The notes: generated by a model from the letters alone, not told the origin. Shown: positions 24,438 to 33,315, counted from the stretch's first letter. The stretch: DNA of 64,000 bases from Mucilaginibacter gracilis (GCF_003633615.1 NZ_RBKU01000001.1:310001-374000); one strand, 5' to 3'. A program made the numbers and translations.

Positions 24438-25427
24438 TTAATAGGCCCATTTTAAATAAATGGAGCCCCAGGTAAAGCCTCCGCCAAAAGCAGCTAAAAT
24501 AAGGGTATCGCCCTTTTTTAGTTTGCTTTCCCATTCCCACAAACAAAGGGGGATGGTACCGTTGGTGGTATTGCCATATTTTTCAATGTTTATCATTACC
24601 CTTTCGGTAGGTACACCGGTACGTATGGCTGTAGCATCAATAATACGTTTATTGGCCTGGTGGGGTACCAACCAGTTAACATCATCAGCGGTTAGACCGT
24701 TGCGTTCCATTACATCGGCGGCAACTTCGGCCATGTTGGTTACCGCAAACTTAAATACAGTGCGGCCTTCCTGAAATGCAAAGTGTTCTTTGTTATCAAC
24801 AGTTTGGCGCGTGGCTGGGTGTAATGACCCGCCAGCTTTTTGATTTAAGTAGGCACGGCCAGATCCGTCGGTTTTGCAAATAGAATCTATTATTCCGTAA
24901 CCATCGGTATTGGGCTCAAGCAGGGCAGCCCCTGCGCCATCACCAAAAATAATACAGGTTGCCCTGTCTTCATAATTAATTATCGACGACATTTTATCGC
25001 CACCTACAACCAAAACCTTAGTATATTTACCGCTCTCAATAAAACCGGCACCTGTAGCAAGCCCAAATATAAAACCCGAGCAGGCTGCATTTAAATCATA
25101 TCCCCAGGAGTTTTTAGCACCTATCCTATCGGCCAATATATTTGCCGTTGCCGGGAAAGGCATATCGGGCGTTGAGGTACAAAAAATAATAAGTTCTATT
25201 TCGCTGGCGCTGATGCCTCTTTTTTTAAGCAATTCTTCAACGGCCGGTACAGCCATGTCTGATGTGGCCAGGCCTTCGCCTTTTAGTATCCTGCGCTCTT
25301 TAATACCGGTACGGGATGTTATCCATTCGTCGTTGGTATCAACCATAGTTTCCAGCTCATGGTTTGTTAAAACGTAATCTGGTACGTAACCACCAACTGC
25401 CGTTATAGCAGCATGAATTTTATTCAT
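24438..25427 (-). CDS. fabH: Beta-ketoacyl-ACP synthase III
   Basis: 329 aa. The catalytic triad is visible: Cys in DLNAACSGFIFGLATG, His in VNWLVPHQANKRIID, Asn in KYGNTTNGTIPL. The N-terminal ITAVGGYVPDYVLTN and DEWITSRTGIKERR are typical. FabH condenses acetyl-CoA (or a branched primer) with malonyl-ACP to start fatty acid synthesis. Sphingobacteria make much iso-branched fatty acid, so branched primers are likely, by inference. It follows plsX by 11 bp. Confidence 0.95.
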   Translation of the reverse strand: MNKIHAAITAVGGYVPDYVLTNHELETMVDTNDEWITSRTGIKERRILKGEGLATSDMAVPAVEELLKKRGISASEIELIIFCTSTPDMPFPATANILADRIGAKNSWGYDLNAACSGFIFGLATGAGFIESGKYTKVLVVGGDKMSSIINYEDRATCIIFGDGAGAALLEPNTDGYGIIDSICKTDGSGRAYLNQKAGGSLHPATRQTVDNKEHFAFQEGRTVFKFAVTNMAEVAADVMERNGLTADDVNWLVPHQANKRIIDATAIRTGVPTERVMINIEKYGNTTNGTIPLCLWEWESKLKKGDTLILAAFGGGFTWGSIYLKWAY

Positions 25428-25438
25428 CTAATTCCTTT

Positions 25439-26377
25439 TTATTGAAAAGCCTTTTTGATTTTATCAACAAGGCCGCTCTCGACCATGTCTCGTGACAGAA
25501 GAACCATGTTTTTTATGGCCTTTGGAGTTGAGATGCCATGACCAACCACAACCGCGGCGTTAACCCCTAATATTGGGCTACCGCCATACTCTTCGTAATT
25601 GAGGCGATCAAAAAAGTCATCCTTAAATTGCTTTTTAAGCGCAACTACGTAAAACGATTCGGCCATTTTAAGTACCACGTTACCTGTAAAACCGTCGCAA
25701 ACAATAACATCGCTATGGTCGCCAAATAAATCACGTCCTTCAACATTACCTGCAAAGTTAAAAAGTTTGGTTTCCTTAAATAACGGATAAGTGGCCTGTA
25801 AAAGCAAATTACCTTTTTCCTCTTCCTCACCAATATTCATCAAAGCCACGCGTGGGTTTGGTATATTGTAAATAGATTCGGCAAAAAGGCTGCCTAATAT
25901 GCCAAACTGCAATAAATTTTCGGGTTTGCAATCGGCATTAGCACCTACATCAAGCAATATGTTTAGGCCGCCCTTTAATTTAGGGGCAATAGCCGTCATG
26001 GCCGGGCGCAAAACGCCTGGTATAGCTTTTACGCTAAACATAGAGCCCACCAGCATGGCACCGGTGTTACCCGCCGATGCAAAAGTTTGAATGCTACCTT
26101 CCTTCAATAACCTAAAACCAACACTTATGCTGGAGTTTGGCTTTTGCACTACGGCTTTTGTAGGATGCTCACCCATACCAATCACCTCGGTTGTATGCAC
26201 AAACTCGAAATGATCGGGATTAAAATTATTTTCCTGAAGAATATTTACAGCCACCTCCTTATCGCCTATCAGAACAAGATGTTCGTTAGCCGATAAGGCC
26301 CCGTGAGCCGCAATTGCACCTAAAACAGTCGCCTGGGGTGCGTAATCGCCGCCCATTATATCTAAGCCAATCTTCAT
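25439..26377 (-). CDS. plsX: Phosphate acyltransferase PlsX
   Basis: 312 aa. It begins MKIGLDIMGGDYAPQATVLG. Motifs: GMGEHPTKAVVQKPNSSI, FASAGNTGAMLVGSMF, LLDVGANADCKPENLLQF and VCDGFTGNVVLKMAES. It makes acyl-phosphate from acyl-ACP for phospholipid synthesis. It sits between rpmF and fabH, 14 bp and 11 bp away, a conserved order. Confidence 0.95.
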   Translation of the reverse strand: MKIGLDIMGGDYAPQATVLGAIAAHGALSANEHLVLIGDKEVAVNILQENNFNPDHFEFVHTTEVIGMGEHPTKAVVQKPNSSISVGFRLLKEGSIQTFASAGNTGAMLVGSMFSVKAIPGVLRPAMTAIAPKLKGGLNILLDVGANADCKPENLLQFGILGSLFAESIYNIPNPRVALMNIGEEEEKGNLLLQATYPLFKETKLFNFAGNVEGRDLFGDHSDVIVCDGFTGNVVLKMAESFYVVALKKQFKDDFFDRLNYEEYGGSPILGVNAAVVVGHGISTPKAIKNMVLLSRDMVESGLVDKIKKAFQ

Positions 26378-26391
26378 TTCAGAAAATTAAC

Positions 26392-26583
26392 TTAAACTGC
26401 AGCAGTATTCTCAATCAGTATTTTTCCGTTGAAGTAAACATTACCATCAACAGTATAAGCTCTGTGCGGTAAATGTACAGCACCTGTAGTTTTGCAGGTA
26501 GTTAAAGTAGGAGCTTCGGCTTTGTAGTGTGTTCTACGCTTGTCTCTTCTTGATTTGGATATTTTCCGTTTCGGGTGTGCCAT
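26392..26583 (-). CDS. rpmF: 50S ribosomal protein L32
   Basis: 63 aa, beginning [20 protein letters not shown], with the L32 order of a basic N-terminus, THY motif, [13 protein letters not shown] and a short C-terminal tail. Of the usual zinc Cys pairs only one Cys remains, so it is the Cys-poor type. It lies between the DUF177 gene and plsX. Confidence 0.95.
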   Translation of the reverse strand: MAHPKRKISKSRRDKRRTHYKAEAPTLTTCKTTGAVHLPHRAYTVDGNVYFNGKILIENTAAV

Positions 26584-26603
26584 AACTTGTTGGTATTACT
26601 ATT

Positions 26604-27131
26604 TTATTTAATTTTTTTAAGCGCGTCCCACCGTGGGTCCGCATCTTCACTTGGTGGTTCTTCACCGCTTGCCAGCTTATCTAACTGGTCAAGCATTTCT
26701 ATATCACAATACTGCGTTTTACCTTCATAGCCGCATACCGCCACAAACGGCACCGCTACATTTATATATTCGTATATTAAACCAGCTACGTTGATCTCGT
26801 GATCGTTTTTGCTGAGTGTAATAATGTCTACTTCATCATCCCCTATCTCCACTTCGCCAAACTTGGCTATCGCCCGCTCGCCGGTTTCAATTACCTGCGG
26901 GTATTCGGCAAGGCAACGGTCGCACCCCATATCAATGGTACCGCTGATTTTAAAATCAAGGATAATCATTGTTTCCTGCTTATCCAGTTCAACACGGCAA
27001 TTTAATTTGCCACTTTTTACTAATGAATATTCAAATTCATCAAAAAAGGCCTTAGTTATCTCAAAATCGAAAGAATGCTTTCCGAGTTTGAGCCCAGTGT
27101 AGGGAATCGAATATGGTTTGAGCGATTTCAA
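26604..27131 (-). CDS. DUF177 (YceD-like) protein
   Basis: 175 aa if translation starts at the TTG at 27129-27131 (MKSLKPYSIPYTGLKLGK); the longest frame from an ATG at 27170 adds 13 codons. The TTG start is preferred for two reasons: family members begin just before this motif, and a TAAATTTG promoter box lies at 27150-27157, inside the longer frame. Conserved parts include the CDRCLAEYPQVIETGERAI block and a C-terminal CGYEGKTQYCDIEML with DPRWDALKKIK at the end. DUF177/YceD proteins are co-transcribed with rpmF across bacteria and are linked to 23S rRNA metabolism; the exact activity is unclear. Confidence 0.85.
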   Translation of the reverse strand: MKSLKPYSIPYTGLKLGKHSFDFEITKAFFDEFEYSLVKSGKLNCRVELDKQETMIILDFKISGTIDMGCDRCLAEYPQVIETGERAIAKFGEVEIGDDEVDIITLSKNDHEINVAGLIYEYINVAVPFVAVCGYEGKTQYCDIEMLDQLDKLASGEEPPSEDADPRWDALKKIK

Positions 27132-27149
27132 CGAGCGATAATTAGCCCG

Positions 27150-27157
27150 CAAATTTA
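27150..27157 (-). promoter_or_regulatory. Candidate -7 promoter box for the DUF177-rpmF-plsX-fabH-accBC cluster
   Basis: TAAATTTG on the minus strand fits the TAnnTTTG consensus, followed by GCGGGC. It lies 19 bp upstream of the TTG start. No clear -33 TTTG box is seen. Confidence 0.45.
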
Positions 27158-27170
27158 GGAAAAATAACAC

Positions 27171-27590
27171 AAGTGGAAAGAGTTTTTTAAAAAATGGAGA
27201 AGATAGCGACGAGTGCTATTATAATAATGCGTAAATAGCACTGTATGAACGGTTTTTGATTGTTTTCTTTTTAATTTTCAATCCCGATTTAAAGTTGGTT
27301 TTTAAACCACAAAGCGCACAGAGCGCCGCAGTGCTAGGGTTAGATGTAAAAAACCTGAATTATTTTAATAGATAGGGGCACCAACTAAACAAGTTTACAA
27401 GCAATTGCATTACGTGATATGTTAGGGCGTTGCCTTACGGCCCGCGCTCTTCGTTCCAAGTCCTCGTTCGCCGATAGAAGCTCACTCCGGGCTTTCCACT
27501 ACGATCGCTAACGCGGCATAATGCTCATTCTTATCTTTGATATACCATAATCTGGCAAATCCGAAATCGGCCATCCAAAATCCCAAATCA
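27171..27590. other. Gene-free region with dispersed repeats
   Basis: 420 bp without a convincing gene. It includes a phrase common in bacterial repeat DNA (ACCACAAAGCGCACAGAGCG, 27307-27326) and a GC-rich REP-like block (27425-27516) that stands out from its AT-rich surroundings. Confidence 0.5.
27425..27516. repeat. GC-rich REP-like intergenic block
   Basis: It starts GGGCGTTGCCTTACGG and ends ACGATCGCTAACGCGG, with short complementary ends (GCGTT/AACGC, GGCCCG/CGGGCT). I recognise the pattern GGGCGT...CTAACGC as a repeat seen in many Bacteroidota intergenic regions. Copy number in this genome is unknown. Confidence 0.5.
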
Positions 27591-28784
27591 CTATATCCTC
27601 AACCTGATATGCCATTTTTCTAATCTGCCAGCCAGCCAAACCATTAAAAAGGCAAACAGCAGGCATTTTATTAAACCGCCAATGCCGTGGGTGGCAAAAT
27701 CGGGGTAGCCTATGTTGGTCATTTGGTAAAGGGGGTAAAATAAAAAGGGCAATAGGTAGCAGGTTAGCGTACTTGTACCGGCAGGTTTAATAATGCTAAA
27801 CCAGTTTTGTTTACCCCGCATATCCATAAAAAACATAAAAGCACCGTAGGCTAAAATATTAATTGCGGTACATATCATTACCCATGCCGGGGTATCGCCG
27901 GCCTTTGATATCCCGCCGCTAAAAAAGCGCACCATAAAACCCATGTTAAATAAAATGAGCGACATGAGTAACAATGCTACCCAAATTAACCGGGGCTGTT
28001 TATTACGCATAAACCAGGCATACAGGCACGATATAACCAGCCCCGACGCCGTAAACGCTTGCATTGCCCCATTGCCGGCAAGGCCCAGGTAATTTTGCGT
28101 ACCATTTAAAAAGCCAAGCCAGCCAAAATGAAAATCGAGGTTAAAGAGCAGGAAAAACACCCAGGCGGTAACCAGCACCAGCAAATTACCTTCGGAATAC
28201 AGGTAAATGAGTGCGCATAATAAATAGGCCCAGCCTATTAAGCCCAATATACCCCACCAGCTAAAATGCAGCCACGTGGGTGCCGCTGCTGTACCACCCT
28301 TATAAAGCGCGCACATTACAATTAACAGCGCTATGCCCGCCCCGCGTAGCCCATAGCGCAACGCCTTTGAGGTATTGGGAGGATAATCCATCCAAATTAA
28401 AAAAAAGCTTAGTGTAATTTGTATTTCCCACCACGTTTCGGGTATTACGGCATCGGCACTGTAGGTTTCCATATTGGCGTGCATAAACCCGATAAAGATG
28501 AGTATGGCCGAACGGCTAATAATGTAACCCGTTATGTTACGCTTGCTCTCTCCGGCTTTGAGCCTGCCTTGTATGGCATGCGGTATTGATAAGCCAACTA
28601 TAAATAAAAACGCAGGGAAAACAATATCGGCCAAACCCAGGCCATCCGTTCGTTCGCCGGCGTGTTTTATCCATTCGGGCACACCAGGTACGCCGTCAAT
28701 GTCGTTCACAAAAATCATCAGGAACATGGTTACAGCCCTGAATATGTCTATCGATTGGATTCGGCTTTTAAACTTACTACTCAT
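27591..28784 (-). CDS. DUF5009 / heparan-glucosaminide-acetyltransferase-like membrane protein
   Basis: 397 aa from the ATG at 28782-28784 (MSSKFKSRIQSIDIFRAV); 6 more upstream codons are possible. About ten membrane helices. The N-terminal RIQSIDIFRAVTMFLMIFVND is the hallmark of DUF5009 and the HGSNAT-like acyltransferase group, which acetylates sugars across membranes. GLGLADIVFPAFLFIVGLSI is also typical. It sits alone, downstream of a repeat-rich gap. The acyl-transfer substrate is unknown. Confidence 0.85.
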   Translation of the reverse strand: MSSKFKSRIQSIDIFRAVTMFLMIFVNDIDGVPGVPEWIKHAGERTDGLGLADIVFPAFLFIVGLSIPHAIQGRLKAGESKRNITGYIISRSAILIFIGFMHANMETYSADAVIPETWWEIQITLSFFLIWMDYPPNTSKALRYGLRGAGIALLIVMCALYKGGTAAAPTWLHFSWWGILGLIGWAYLLCALIYLYSEGNLLVLVTAWVFFLLFNLDFHFGWLGFLNGTQNYLGLAGNGAMQAFTASGLVISCLYAWFMRNKQPRLIWVALLLMSLILFNMGFMVRFFSGGISKAGDTPAWVMICTAINILAYGAFMFFMDMRGKQNWFSIIKPAGTSTLTCYLLPFLFYPLYQMTNIGYPDFATHGIGGLIKCLLFAFLMVWLAGRLEKWHIRLRI

Positions 28785-29054
28785 CAACAAACATAAAAAC
28801 ACTATGGGGTTAATTGTTTTAACTATAGTGTAAAAAACATGTTATACCTTGACGTACAGGTATTTTTTATGCAATTACAGTTAATTTAAAGCATTTTTTT
28901 AAGCCAATAAAGGAGTAGTTAGTTTAAAATCTAAACCACATTAAACGCTTTTGCACAGCCTTGGGGGCTACCAAGCATACCAAAAACAATAAAACAGGAG
29001 TATAGCAAAGTACAGGTGCATGAGCAATTGCTACCAATACAGCTATACTTTTAC

Positions 29055-30110
29055 TTAATCCCTATCCCTGCTGAGTTTGGTAAAGGTTAATGTATTTTCG
29101 AGTAATTCGGCAGACTCGCGGCGATGTTTAACAATGTGTATGGCCGAAAACAAAGCTTCGCGGAAAGAGATTTCGGAAGCAACACTTTTACCTGCAATAT
29201 CATAAGCTGTACCATGATCGGGCGAGGTACGTACAATATTTAAACCGGCGGTAAAGTTTACGCCATTTTCAAAAGCTATTTGTTTAAAGGGTATCAAGCC
29301 CTGGTCGTGGTACATAGCAAGCACGGCATCAAATTTAAGGTACGCACCATTGGCAAAAAAGCCATCGGCCGCATACGGGCCCATAGCTAAAATACCGAGT
29401 GCCTTAGCTTCGCTAATAGCCGGGTTAATGGTTGTTTGCTCATCGTTACCTATCAAACCGTCGTCGCCCGAATGGGGGTTTAGGCCCAATATTGCAATTT
29501 TGGGTTTGCGTATCCAAAAATCTTTTTTCAGGCTTTCGTTCATCATCTTAAGCTTTGATACGATGCCCTCGATGGTTATATTTTTTGCAATATCGCCAAC
29601 CGGGATGTGGCCGGTAACTACACCAACTTTAAGGTCGTCGCTAACCAAAAACATTAACGAATCATGGCCGCCGGCACGCTCCTGCAAGTATTCGGTATGG
29701 CCTGCAAACTTAAAATTTTCGTTTTGTATATTGTGTTTGTTAATGGGCGCCGTAACTAGGGCATCTATATCACCGGCAACTAAATCGGTTGTGGCTTTTT
29801 CTAACGACAAAAATGCGTATTTACCGCCTGTTGGTGTTGATTGGCCAAGTTCAATTTTAACATCTTCTTCCCAGCAATTAATAATATTGGCGCGCTTTGG
29901 GTTGGCCTCCGCCGGAGTGTTAATTACATTGAAACTAAAATCGTTAAGTTTTAAAGCTTTACGGTGGAAAGATGCCACCTTGGTGTGCCCATAAACTATG
30001 GGGGTACAGTAATCCAGTATTTTAGTATCGGCAAGGGTTTTAATAATTACCTCAAGCCCAATACCGTTAACGTCGCCTATGCTTATTCCTATTTTTAATT
30101 TGTCGCTCAT
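29055..30110 (-). CDS. pdxA: 4-hydroxythreonine-4-phosphate dehydrogenase
   Basis: 351 aa. Motifs of PdxA: IGISIGDVNGIGLEVIIK, ALVTAPINKHNIQ, FAGHTEYLQERAG, LGLNPHSGDDGLIGNDE, VLAMYHDQGLIPFKQIAFENGVN and TSPDHGTAYDIAGK. His ligands of the divalent metal are in HTEYL, YHDQG and SPDHGT. It oxidises 4-phosphohydroxy-L-threonine in pyridoxal 5'-phosphate synthesis. Its leader contains an ATCGGTGAAATCA motif and an inverted repeat of GTAGTT/AACTAC. Confidence 0.95.
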   Translation of the reverse strand: MSDKLKIGISIGDVNGIGLEVIIKTLADTKILDYCTPIVYGHTKVASFHRKALKLNDFSFNVINTPAEANPKRANIINCWEEDVKIELGQSTPTGGKYAFLSLEKATTDLVAGDIDALVTAPINKHNIQNENFKFAGHTEYLQERAGGHDSLMFLVSDDLKVGVVTGHIPVGDIAKNITIEGIVSKLKMMNESLKKDFWIRKPKIAILGLNPHSGDDGLIGNDEQTTINPAISEAKALGILAMGPYAADGFFANGAYLKFDAVLAMYHDQGLIPFKQIAFENGVNFTAGLNIVRTSPDHGTAYDIAGKSVASEISFREALFSAIHIVKHRRESAELLENTLTFTKLSRDRD

Positions 30111-30118
30111 ATGTTTAT

Positions 30119-30156
30119 GATTTCACCGATGTAGTTTTAACTACACCGATTCTATT
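30119..30156 (-). repeat. ATCGGTG leader repeats before pdxA
   Basis: On the minus strand ATCGGTGTAGTTAAAACTAC is followed by ATCGGTGAAATCA, ending about 9 bp before the pdxA ATG. This matches the tandem motif before uxuA. Confidence 0.5.
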
Positions 30157-30283
30157 CTTCGATTTCGTCGTCAGCCTACCGGCTACTACAATCGCCTTTC
30201 TTAACACGCAAAGTAAAAGATTTTAAACCTCATTACCTTAACAAAGCACAAATATGACGTTATTTGCGGTAAAGTATAATATA

Positions 30284-31063
30284 ATGAGTATAGTACGGGC
30301 AAAAAAACATCTGGGGCAACACTTTTTAACGGATAAAAATATTGCCGAAAAGATAGTGAACAGCCTTAAACTAACCGATAGCTATAAACAGGTGCTTGAA
30401 GTTGGTCCCGGCATGGGTATCCTGTCGGATTTTTTGCTCAAAAAAACCGAATATGAAACGTACCTGATTGATATTGACACCGAAAGCTTTCAGTTTCTGC
30501 AAAAAAAATACCCGGCTTTAGGCAGCCGCCTTATTAATGCCGATTTTTTGGAGATGGATTTTAGCCAAACTTTTACCGGCCCGTTTGCTATCATCGGCAA
30601 CTTTCCGTACAACATATCATCGCAAATATTATTTAAGGTATTAGACAACCGGCAGCAAGTGGTTGAAGTTGTAGGCATGTTTCAAAAAGAGGTTGCCGAG
30701 CGTTGCGCAGCCAAACCCGGCAGTAAAGAGTATGGCATTTTAAGCGTTTTTTTGCAGGCTTATTATAAGGTTGATTATTTATTTACCGTAAAGGCCGGTG
30801 TGTTTAACCCGCCACCCAAAGTGCTATCGGCAGTGATACGCTTATCGCGGAATGAAACCCCGCAATTAGATTGCGACGAAAAATTGTTTTGGCAATTGGT
30901 GAAAGCGGGCTTTAACCAGCGCCGTAAAACTTTGCGCAATGCCATATCATCCCTAATACCAAAGGAAAAAATAACCGACCACCCACTGCTTGACTTGCGC
31001 GCCGAACGTTTAAGCGTTGCCGATTTTGTAACGCTAACCAATAAGGTTACTGCCGAGCGATAG
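30284..31063 (+). CDS. rsmA: 16S rRNA (A1518/A1519) dimethyltransferase
   Basis: 259 aa from the ATG at 30284 (MSIVRAKKHLGQHFLTDKN); the open frame has 10 more codons upstream. KsgA/RsmA motifs: KKHLGQHFL, SAM-binding VLEVGPGMGILSDFLL, NADFLEMDFS, IIGNFPYNISSQILFKVL (catalytic NLPY-type, here NFPY) and FNPPPKVLSAVIRL with the later NQRRKTLRNAI. It dimethylates two adjacent adenines near the 3' end of 16S rRNA. Confidence 0.95.
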   Translation: MSIVRAKKHLGQHFLTDKNIAEKIVNSLKLTDSYKQVLEVGPGMGILSDFLLKKTEYETYLIDIDTESFQFLQKKYPALGSRLINADFLEMDFSQTFTGPFAIIGNFPYNISSQILFKVLDNRQQVVEVVGMFQKEVAERCAAKPGSKEYGILSVFLQAYYKVDYLFTVKAGVFNPPPKVLSAVIRLSRNETPQLDCDEKLFWQLVKAGFNQRRKTLRNAISSLIPKEKITDHPLLDLRAERLSVADFVTLTNKVTAER

Positions 31064-31092
31064 ACTACCGGTTACAGCCGCCAAAGCATAAC

Positions 31093-31524
31093 TTAAAACT
31101 TAAACACTACCTCGGTATAGTTTTGCCCCTTTAAATTGGTTTTAGAACGAATTAAATTTGACGTGCTAAAGTTTGTTGTGTTGCCGTAAAAACGCGCAAA
31201 ATATTGCTGATGTTTTTTAAAGGCGGTATCGGGCGTAAAGGTGATGGTGCTATCGGCTACACGGTAACTTCCAGGTTGCTCGTTTTGCAGGTCCTTCATA
31301 TCGGTATCGGCAGGCATGTGGTAAACCGGGAATATTCCCTGCCAGTTTTCGGTTGTAAGCGAGTCCTTTTTCATCTCCTGCAAAACAGAATAATCGAGCC
31401 CCGTAATACAAACCGATTGCGAATCGGCCGCGAGGCGTATATTGACACCCTGGTTTTGCTTAACCGATGGCGCGTGGCAGGCCACAAATACAAGCAAAAA
31501 AAAACAAAGTATCAGGCGTGGCAT
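31093..31524 (-). CDS. Small predicted lipoprotein of unknown function
   Basis: 143 aa. The N-terminus MPRLILCFFLLVFVACHAP is a lipoprotein signal with lipobox VFVAC (Cys16). The mature part looks beta-rich (VCITGLDYSVLQEM, YRVADSTITFTPDTAFK, TNLKGQNYTEVVFKF) with no recognised family. It is likely anchored to a membrane facing the periplasm. Its end is 30 bp from rsmA (tail to tail); its start faces the start of the holin-like gene. Confidence 0.75.
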   Translation of the reverse strand: MPRLILCFFLLVFVACHAPSVKQNQGVNIRLAADSQSVCITGLDYSVLQEMKKDSLTTENWQGIFPVYHMPADTDMKDLQNEQPGSYRVADSTITFTPDTAFKKHQQYFARFYGNTTNFSTSNLIRSKTNLKGQNYTEVVFKF

Positions 31525-31565
31525 ATCATAAAGCTTTTTAGTACAATTGTATCTTCAAATATAAA

Positions 31566-31910
31566 ATGATGAAATTTATACTCGAAATATTTTTAACCGG
31601 ACTGGCTATCCTTATTGTAGCCCAAATTATACCGGGCGTTGTAGTTAATGGTTATTTAACAGCTTTAATAGCAGGCATTTTGCTTGGCGTGGTAAATGCA
31701 ACTATCGGCTTAATTTTACGCATACTTACCTTTCCGCTTAATATTTTAACGCTGGGCCTGATATCGTTTATTATAAGCGTGTTTATGGTTTTACTGGTGA
31801 GCCATATATTAAACGGCTTTTATGTACACGGCTTTTTTTCGGCGGCACTTTTTGCCATTGCGCTGGCTTTAATTAAAATGCTTTTCCATAGTTTGGAAAA
31901 AAGCAGATAA
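31566..31910 (+). CDS. Phage-holin-4-family (PF04020-like) small membrane protein
   Basis: 114 aa with four membrane helices and little else: GLAILIVAQIIPGVVVNGYL, AGILLGVVNATIGLILRI, LTLGLISFIISVFMVLLV, and FFSAALFAIALALIKMLF. This pattern fits the YvlD/phage_holin_4_2 group, common in chromosomes and not necessarily phage related. The start may be the second of two adjacent ATGs. Its stop abuts, with no gap, the stop of the TlpA-like gene on the other strand. Confidence 0.8.
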   Translation: MMKFILEIFLTGLAILIVAQIIPGVVVNGYLTALIAGILLGVVNATIGLILRILTFPLNILTLGLISFIISVFMVLLVSHILNGFYVHGFFSAALFAIALALIKMLFHSLEKSR

Positions 31911-33131
31911 TTATTTTTCGGCTAACAAATCGTCGTTAAGTTTTTCAAACTCGTTAATAAACTCGGCATAGTGGTCTCCGGTTCCGGGGCCGCTAAAACC
32001 TGTGTGTATTTTACGCACATCTCCTTTTTTATCAATAATAATAGTTGTAGGGAAAGCTAAAAAATTAGCCATCATGGGTAAGCTTTTACCGGTTTCGGCC
32101 TTGTCGTTAGTATAGCCCGTTATCAGTAACGGATAAGGTACGTTAAAGCGATTTTTTAGCTGTTCAATACTTTTTTTCGATCGGTTAAAATCTGTGCTTC
32201 GTTCGTAAGCCAGGCCAACAACTTCAACGCCTTTAGCATGATATTTTTTGTAAAAGTTAACCATATAGGCCGTTTCGTCCATACAATTTGGGCACCACGA
32301 GCCCATCATCTGCAAAATAACGACCTTGTTTTTAAAGCGATCGTCGGTTAATGATACCTTTTTGCCATCCAGATCGGTAAAAGTAAATGCCACCTTTTTA
32401 TAACCAGGCTTTAGGGCCGTTAACGAGTAGGCATCCGGTAATTTGGCATTGGCGTTTTTTATAGCTGTCCATTGGTCTTTACTGGTATAACCTGCAAAAA
32501 ACTTACCATCGGTAAGCGTTTGCGCATCCCTAATTTTAGCGGTGAATAAAAACGCATGGCCGCCATCAAAACAACTTAAATAAAGGCTATCGCCTGCAAC
32601 TACGCCTTCAAGGTAACGGTAATCGCCGGTTGTGGTTAAAAAGGTGCCGGTTAGGTGCGCACCCTGCTGTTTAAATTCGGCTACTGTGGTATCGCCACTG
32701 GCAAATATGGCAGCCCACCGCCCGTTAACATTAAAGGCCGGTTTAGCAGTAGTTTTAAAAAAGCGATAATTTTGATTAGGCTCGGCGGCAAAATCAAACA
32801 GCAAATCTTGCTTTGGTAAATGTCTTATCCAACGGCCCTTTAAATCATCACCAACAAAAGCGGCCCTAAATTCCGAATCAAACAAAGGCATGTGGATAAA
32901 CACCGAATCGCCTTCGGCTTTAACATCAGGCACCAAAAAATGCTCACTCCCGTTTATAATGGCCAGTTGTTTTTTGCCGGCATCGCCCTTTACCTCAAAA
33001 GTAAAAGGAATTAGTTTTCCGGATGCCGTTTTAACCGATGCATGCCAAATGCCATTAACCAATTTAGCCTGAGCCAAAACTATATTAGAACTCAATATTA
33101 AAAAGGCAATTACTGCCATCAGTTTTCTCAT
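31911..33131 (-). CDS. TlpA-like periplasmic thioredoxin-fold protein
   Basis: 406 aa. The signal peptide MRKLMAVIAFLILSSNIVLAQ is followed by a beta-rich N-terminal domain (about 22-235) of unknown function and a C-terminal TlpA/AhpC-TSA domain (about 245-400). The active site is MMGSWCPNCMDETAYM (CPNC), with the cis-Pro loop region NFLAFPTTIIIDKKG. It is likely a periplasmic thiol-disulfide protein. Similar two-domain proteins are numerous in Bacteroidota; the electron donor and client are unknown. Confidence 0.88.
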   Translation of the reverse strand: MRKLMAVIAFLILSSNIVLAQAKLVNGIWHASVKTASGKLIPFTFEVKGDAGKKQLAIINGSEHFLVPDVKAEGDSVFIHMPLFDSEFRAAFVGDDLKGRWIRHLPKQDLLFDFAAEPNQNYRFFKTTAKPAFNVNGRWAAIFASGDTTVAEFKQQGAHLTGTFLTTTGDYRYLEGVVAGDSLYLSCFDGGHAFLFTAKIRDAQTLTDGKFFAGYTSKDQWTAIKNANAKLPDAYSLTALKPGYKKVAFTFTDLDGKKVSLTDDRFKNKVVILQMMGSWCPNCMDETAYMVNFYKKYHAKGVEVVGLAYERSTDFNRSKKSIEQLKNRFNVPYPLLITGYTNDKAETGKSLPMMANFLAFPTTIIIDKKGDVRKIHTGFSGPGTGDHYAEFINEFEKLNDDLLAEK

Positions 33132-33254
33132 TGCGGTAAAATTAAGGTATCACACAATAACGTGTAATTAATTTATAAATATGAAGATACAACGAAATGG
33201 GCTTTGTGTAAAGCCATTGATAAAAGTTAGCAGCGGCATGACAATAATTATTTT

Positions 33255-33315
33255 AAACTATACTTTTAGTTTATAAACTATTTAATTAGTTTTGTAACTA
33301 TGTTTTTAGTTTAAC
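33255..33315 (+). promoter_or_regulatory. Three 20-bp tandem palindromic units, candidate operator array
   Basis: Units start at 33256, 33276 and 33296, each AACTA-N7-TAGTTT-like. Read across units they give the perfect palindrome TAGTTTATAAACTA (33267-33280) and a near-perfect TAGTTTTGTAACTA (33287-33300), with half-sites at both ends. The spacing is exactly 20 bp, about two helix turns. The array ends 18 bp before the start of the outer-membrane protein gene. A dimeric repressor or activator bound cooperatively is likely. Confidence 0.6.

Noticed and set aside
31566..31910. Prophage remnant because of the holin-like gene
   Set aside because: PF04020-type proteins are common chromosomal membrane proteins and no other phage genes are nearby.
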